A program made the translations under genes and the position numbers. 64,000 bases of DNA from positions 16,953-80,952 of the forward strand of contig JAMPII010000003.1 of the NCBI GenBank assembly GCA_023662835.1, in the 5' to 3' direction. Every line of letters starts with the position of its first letter. Within the stretch, counting starts at the first letter, position 1. A model generated the notes under the pieces. The model saw only the letters and a program-made list of their open reading frames with translations. It was not told where the DNA came from and searched no databases. The DNA comes from Muribaculaceae bacterium. Its GTDB lineage: Bacteria; Bacteroidota; Bacteroidia; Bacteroidales; Muribaculaceae. Below, one piece after another: positions 61,317 through 64,000 of this stretch.

Positions 61317-61389
61317 GGCGGGATAGCTCAGTTGGTTAGAGCGTCGGATTCATAACCCGGAGGTCCCGAGTTCAATTCTCGGTCCCGCT
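61317..61389 (+). tRNA. tRNA-Met (CAT), elongator type
   Basis: Cloverleaf with acceptor GGCGGGA/TCCCGCT (G1-T72 wobble), D stem GCTC/GAGC, T stem CCGAG/CTCGG and anticodon CAT. C11-G24 in the D stem and the paired 1-72 end argue against the initiator. A lysidine-modified tRNA-Ile cannot be excluded. The anticodon stem TCGGA/CCCGG has an A31-C39 mismatch and a T27-G43 wobble. The discriminator base would be A at 61390. Confidence 0.9.
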
Positions 61390-61391
61390 AC

Positions 61392-61426
61392 AAAACGATA
61401 TGTGGATTTACCACATATCGTTTTTT
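61392..61426 (+). terminator. Rho-independent terminator of tRNA-Met
   Basis: AAAACGATATGTGG (61392-61405) and its perfect 14-bp complement (61411-61424) surround a 5-nt loop, ending in six T. Confidence 0.9.
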
Positions 61427-61521
61427 ATGCGCTTTCGGCAACTATTTTTTAAATCATTTTTGTTCATATATCAAAGCATTGTTTTAAATTAGCGCTCATA
61501 ATTTGTTTTAAAAAGCCTTTT

Positions 61522-62205
61522 ATGGACAGAAACATTAACAAGCTAATCGAGGTTAGCTACGAAATAGAGGGTCTTCTGCTGCTCGCACGCCAACGCAACG
61601 CCAAAGTCGGCGACGAGCTCTGGCAGTTGATAGCCGACAAAGCCGACGCTTTGGTTTACGGTTTACAATGTGCATTTCAAGAACCGGATGAAGAAATTTT
61701 CACAGTTCCATCAGAGGCAACGGAAAATAAGTCGGAGGCAGAGGAACAACCAGCTGAAGAGCCTGCAGCCAACGATGTGTACGACCTTAATGAATTAGAT
61801 ATAGAATTCAGTGACAATACGCCAACCGGCCAGTCGGAAGCTACCGAGCCCGACGAACCCACCCTACCCGACGATGGGAAACCGCTTGAAGTCGTGGCCG
61901 AAATTGAACCCGACAAAAATGGCTACGCCGAAACAGAAGAGACGATTACTCTCGACGAGAAACTGGCACGCGATCAGTCGAAATGTCTTCGTAAAGCATT
62001 TTCGTTAAACGACTGGTTCCGGTTTCGCCGCGAACTATTCGGGAACAGCGACACAGAATTTGCCGATGCGATAAATCTTGTGGAGGCTATGGGCACGCTG
62101 GCCGAAGCCAACGAGTACTTCTACGACGATCTGCAATGGGATCCGGATAATCCGGAAGTAGTTGACTTCATGCAAATCATAACCAAACATTTCCAGAGCA
62201 AATGA
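61522..62205 (+). CDS. Acidic hypothetical protein upstream of rsmI
   Basis: 227 residues. The N-terminal 50 residues are a helical domain (MDRNINKLIEVSYEIEGLLL). The middle (about 55-145) is very acidic and probably disordered (EEQPAEEPAANDVYDLNELD). The C-terminal helical domain (about 150-225) includes LRKAFSLNDWFRFRRELFGN and looks conserved. No signal or membrane segment is present. I recognise no family. Its stop overlaps the rsmI start by 4 bp (ATGA), so the two are co-expressed, but a link to ribosome methylation is unproven. Confidence 0.7.
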   Translation: MDRNINKLIEVSYEIEGLLLLARQRNAKVGDELWQLIADKADALVYGLQCAFQEPDEEIFTVPSEATENKSEAEEQPAEEPAANDVYDLNELDIEFSDNTPTGQSEATEPDEPTLPDDGKPLEVVAEIEPDKNGYAETEETITLDEKLARDQSKCLRKAFSLNDWFRFRRELFGNSDTEFADAINLVEAMGTLAEANEYFYDDLQWDPDNPEVVDFMQIITKHFQSK

Positions 62206-62933
62206 GAGGAAAACTATTTATAGTTCCGACACCCGTTGGCAACATGGGCGACATGACACCTAGAGCCGTAGATACTTTAAAAGACGTATCGCTCATTTTA
62301 TGTGAGGATACCCGTACAAGTGCACCATTGCTGCGACATTTCGGCATTGACACACCAACTGCATCTCACCACAAGTTTAACGAGCATGATACGGCAGCGC
62401 CCATTGCCGAGCGCATTGTTGCCGGCGAGAATATAGCATTAATAAGCGATGCCGGCACTCCCGGGATATCCGACCCCGGGTTCATGCTGGTCAGAGAATG
62501 CCGTCGGCTTGGTGTCGATGTTGAGACCCTACCGGGAGCCACAGCGCTGATACCGGCCCTGGTCAACTCCGGCCTACCTTGCGACCGCTTTACCTTCGAA
62601 GGATTCCTCCCCCCGAAGAAAGGGCGTGCCACCCGACTGGCTGAAATAGCATCAGAAGCGAAAACAGTTATTATATATGAGTCGCCGTTGCGACTGATGA
62701 AAACCTTGTCGGAGCTAGCCGGCGCGTGCGGCGGAGACAGGCAAGCCTCAGTGTCAAGAGAAATATCCAAAATGTACAATACAACCGCCTGTGGCACCTT
62801 GGCCGAACTATTACAGTATTTTGAAATGAACCCGCCAAAAGGAGAAATTGTTATAGTGTTGGATGGCAATCATGCGAAAAAGCAGAAATCGCCTCACAAA
62901 AACAAATATCGCAATTGCGAACCTGGCGAGTAA
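62202..62933 (+). CDS. rsmI: 16S rRNA (cytidine1402-2'-O)-methyltransferase RsmI
   Basis: 243 residues, tetrapyrrole-methylase fold. It methylates the ribose of C1402 in the decoding centre of 16S rRNA with SAM. Motifs: LFIVPTPVGNMGDMTPRAVD (5-24), LCEDTRTSAPLLRHFGI (about 33-49), NIALISDAGTPGISDPG (about 76-92), and ALVNSGLPCDRFTFEGFLP. It is about 40 residues shorter than typical, lacking most of the C-terminal helical extension and ending in a basic tail. Its ATG overlaps the preceding stop. Confidence 0.92.
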   Translation: MRGKLFIVPTPVGNMGDMTPRAVDTLKDVSLILCEDTRTSAPLLRHFGIDTPTASHHKFNEHDTAAPIAERIVAGENIALISDAGTPGISDPGFMLVRECRRLGVDVETLPGATALIPALVNSGLPCDRFTFEGFLPPKKGRATRLAEIASEAKTVIIYESPLRLMKTLSELAGACGGDRQASVSREISKMYNTTACGTLAELLQYFEMNPPKGEIVIVLDGNHAKKQKSPHKNKYRNCEPGE

Positions 62934-62969
62934 CCCCAAAATAAATTCATGTTTCAACAAGTATATATT

Positions 62970-63827
62970 ATGAAAAGATTAATCTTCACAATTGCTTCGG
63001 GACTATTGTTGCTCACCGCCTGCAATGAAGGTAAGCTAAAAATAGCAGAAGCCCGGAATGTTCAGCTCGACGATTCGCTCCATGAAGCGCTCGCCAATCA
63101 GGACTCATTGTTCGTTTTATTGAACGACATAACCGACGGTATGTCGCAAATCAAGGCAATGGAAAAGATATTGAATTCCAGCGACCTTAATGCCGAAACA
63201 ACCTCACGGAAAGAACAAATCAAGAGCGACATGGCCGCTATCCAGACAGCTCTTCAACAGCGCCGTCAGCGACTGGCCGAACTGGAAAAAAAGCTGTCGA
63301 CATCACAGCAATACAGCAAAACGCTAAAACGCACTGTCGACAATCTGAAAGCCGAGATTGCACAGCAGGAAGCATCTATCATCACTCTACGCAACGACCT
63401 TCAGGCCGCTAAGATTCAGGTGGCCGATCTGACACGCAGTGTTGACTCTCTGAGCACAACCGTCACAGAAGAGCGCAAAGCAACCGAAATGGCTCAGCTT
63501 GCAACACAAAACGTGACAAACGAGCTGAACACCTGCTACTACGCAATCGGGTCGAAGAAAGAGCTGAAGGAAGCCAATATTATTGAAACCGGGTTTCTGC
63601 GTAAAACAAAGCTGATGCAGGCCGACTTTCAACAGAGCTACTTCACTCGTGGCGACAAACGTACGTTAACAGATATACCCACACATTCGAAGAAAGCCAA
63701 GATACTGACCAACATGCCCGAAGGTTCATACGACATAGAAGATGCCGACGGATTCAAGATAGTCCACATCATTGATGCCGCAAAATTCTGGAGCTTGTCG
63801 AACTACCTTGTAATTCAAGTTGACTAA
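62970..63827 (+). CDS. Coiled-coil lipoprotein
   Basis: 285 residues from the ATG at 62970, chosen because MKRLIFTIASGLLLLTAC is a lipoprotein signal with the Cys at residue 18. A long coiled coil spans about 75-190 (KLSTSQQYSKTLKRTVDNLK and similar). The C-terminal domain (about 195-285) is globular with LNTCYYAIGSKKELKEANII and AKFWSLSNYLVIQVD. It resembles Bacteroides proteins annotated as Cbp1-family collagen-binding adhesins; I am not certain. It is surface or periplasmic. A hairpin 21 nt after the stop probably ends the transcript. Confidence 0.78.
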   Translation: MKRLIFTIASGLLLLTACNEGKLKIAEARNVQLDDSLHEALANQDSLFVLLNDITDGMSQIKAMEKILNSSDLNAETTSRKEQIKSDMAAIQTALQQRRQRLAELEKKLSTSQQYSKTLKRTVDNLKAEIAQQEASIITLRNDLQAAKIQVADLTRSVDSLSTTVTEERKATEMAQLATQNVTNELNTCYYAIGSKKELKEANIIETGFLRKTKLMQADFQQSYFTRGDKRTLTDIPTHSKKAKILTNMPEGSYDIEDADGFKIVHIIDAAKFWSLSNYLVIQVD

Positions 63828-63848
63828 TCCACATAAAGCGTCTAATCA

Positions 63849-63885
63849 CACGAGCAAGCCGCGCTAATAACACGGCTTGCTCGTG
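63849..63885. terminator. Hairpin between coiled-coil lipoprotein and window end
   Basis: CACGAGCAAGCCG (63849-63861) pairs perfectly with CGGCTTGCTCGTG (63873-63885). Only CTTT follows on the plus strand. It may serve convergent transcripts from both sides. Confidence 0.65.
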
Positions 63886-63901
63886 CTTTGTAATGAAAAA
63901 A

Positions 63902-64000
63902 TCATATATAAGGGCCCATATCATAAAATTTCAGGGCCGCTGGGGCGGCTCCGGACGGTGCTTTTCGCCGAGTCTCGTCAGTCACGATGCCCGTCGTCAG
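63902..64000 (-). CDS. Possible C-terminal end of a minus-strand gene
   Basis: Reading the minus strand from the window edge gives 32 open codons (ending AALKFYDMGPYI) and a TGA at 63904-63902. The stretch is clearly more GC-rich than the rest of the window. The hairpin at 63849-63885 would separate it from the convergent coiled-coil lipoprotein. GC-rich DNA has few stop codons, so this may be chance. No family can be named from so short a piece. Confidence 0.3.
   Translation of the reverse strand: MTTGIVTDETRRKAPSGAAPAALKFYDMGPYI

Noticed and set aside
63893-64000. Plus-strand frame starting MKKSYIRAH at the window end
   Set aside because: Only 36 codons, immediately after a hairpin, rich in Gly and Arg from GC-rich DNA; no ribosome or promoter support. 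The minus-strand frame there is only slightly better.

Overview
The window looks like a chromosomal segment of a gut-type Bacteroidales bacterium; Muribaculaceae is my best guess, by inference. Supporting signs are DUF4105, DUF4270, DUF4827 and DUF2807 (GIN) proteins, a PPi-dependent phosphofructokinase of the long clade, TamB next to a GH2 enzyme, meso-diaminopimelate dehydrogenase, and many promoters of the Bacteroidetes type (TTTG, about 20 bp, TAnnTTTG). There is no rRNA, CRISPR array, insertion sequence or recognisable prophage. Three tRNA genes are present.

Layout. 1-4254 (minus): 5' part of secA, an alkaline-phosphatase-fold protein that has lost most metal ligands, and a DUF4105 membrane protein. 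4357-9607 (plus): porin-like barrel, GATE-domain membrane protein, TPR/PD40 envelope protein, CstA-family transporter. 9613-11872: PHP histidinol phosphatase overlapping metA, then a convergent Nudix gene. 11993-15240: ECF sigma factor, anti-sigma-like membrane protein, small secreted protein and two GIN-domain beta-helix proteins in one compact operon. 15332-20752: small acidic protein, OmpA-like protein, TlpA-like lipoprotein, VanZ (minus), two tandem neurotransmitter:sodium symporters. 20827-22330: tRNA-Pro, a Fur-family regulator with a long dyad upstream, an orphan basic protein. 22373-26326: five tightly coupled genes (mazG, small secreted protein, topB, Nudix, and a 59-residue Cys-rich membrane protein). 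26351-31925 (minus): cdaA, folP, an envelope TPR lipoprotein, pfp. 32155-39344 (plus): nrnA-like, DUF4827, glmM, nhaD, bcp, and a split HMA protein plus metal P-type ATPase. 39341-47677 (minus): tamB, GH2, ispD. 47840-52043 (plus): frc, oxc and an AEC transporter, a complete oxalate catabolism module. 52164-53611: secreted endonuclease-I-like protein lacking its catalytic motifs, plus a lipoprotein. 53612-60678 (minus except a DUF488 gene): lgt, ddh, ackA, pta, tRNA-Thr, DUF4270, starch-synthase-like N-domain. 60833-64000: trxA, tRNA-Met, acidic protein, rsmI, coiled-coil lipoprotein, and a GC-rich edge that may hold the end of a minus-strand gene.

The best candidates for new biology are the sigma/GIN operon with its regular 20-residue ladders, the oxalate operon with two strong intercistronic hairpins and an altered formyl-CoA transferase glycine loop, the inactive-looking secreted endonuclease/lipoprotein pair, a 44-nt palindrome overlapping a promoter at 15281-15324, and a 27-bp dyad upstream of the Fur-family gene. 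Several enzymes in this window keep their fold but appear to have lost catalytic residues.
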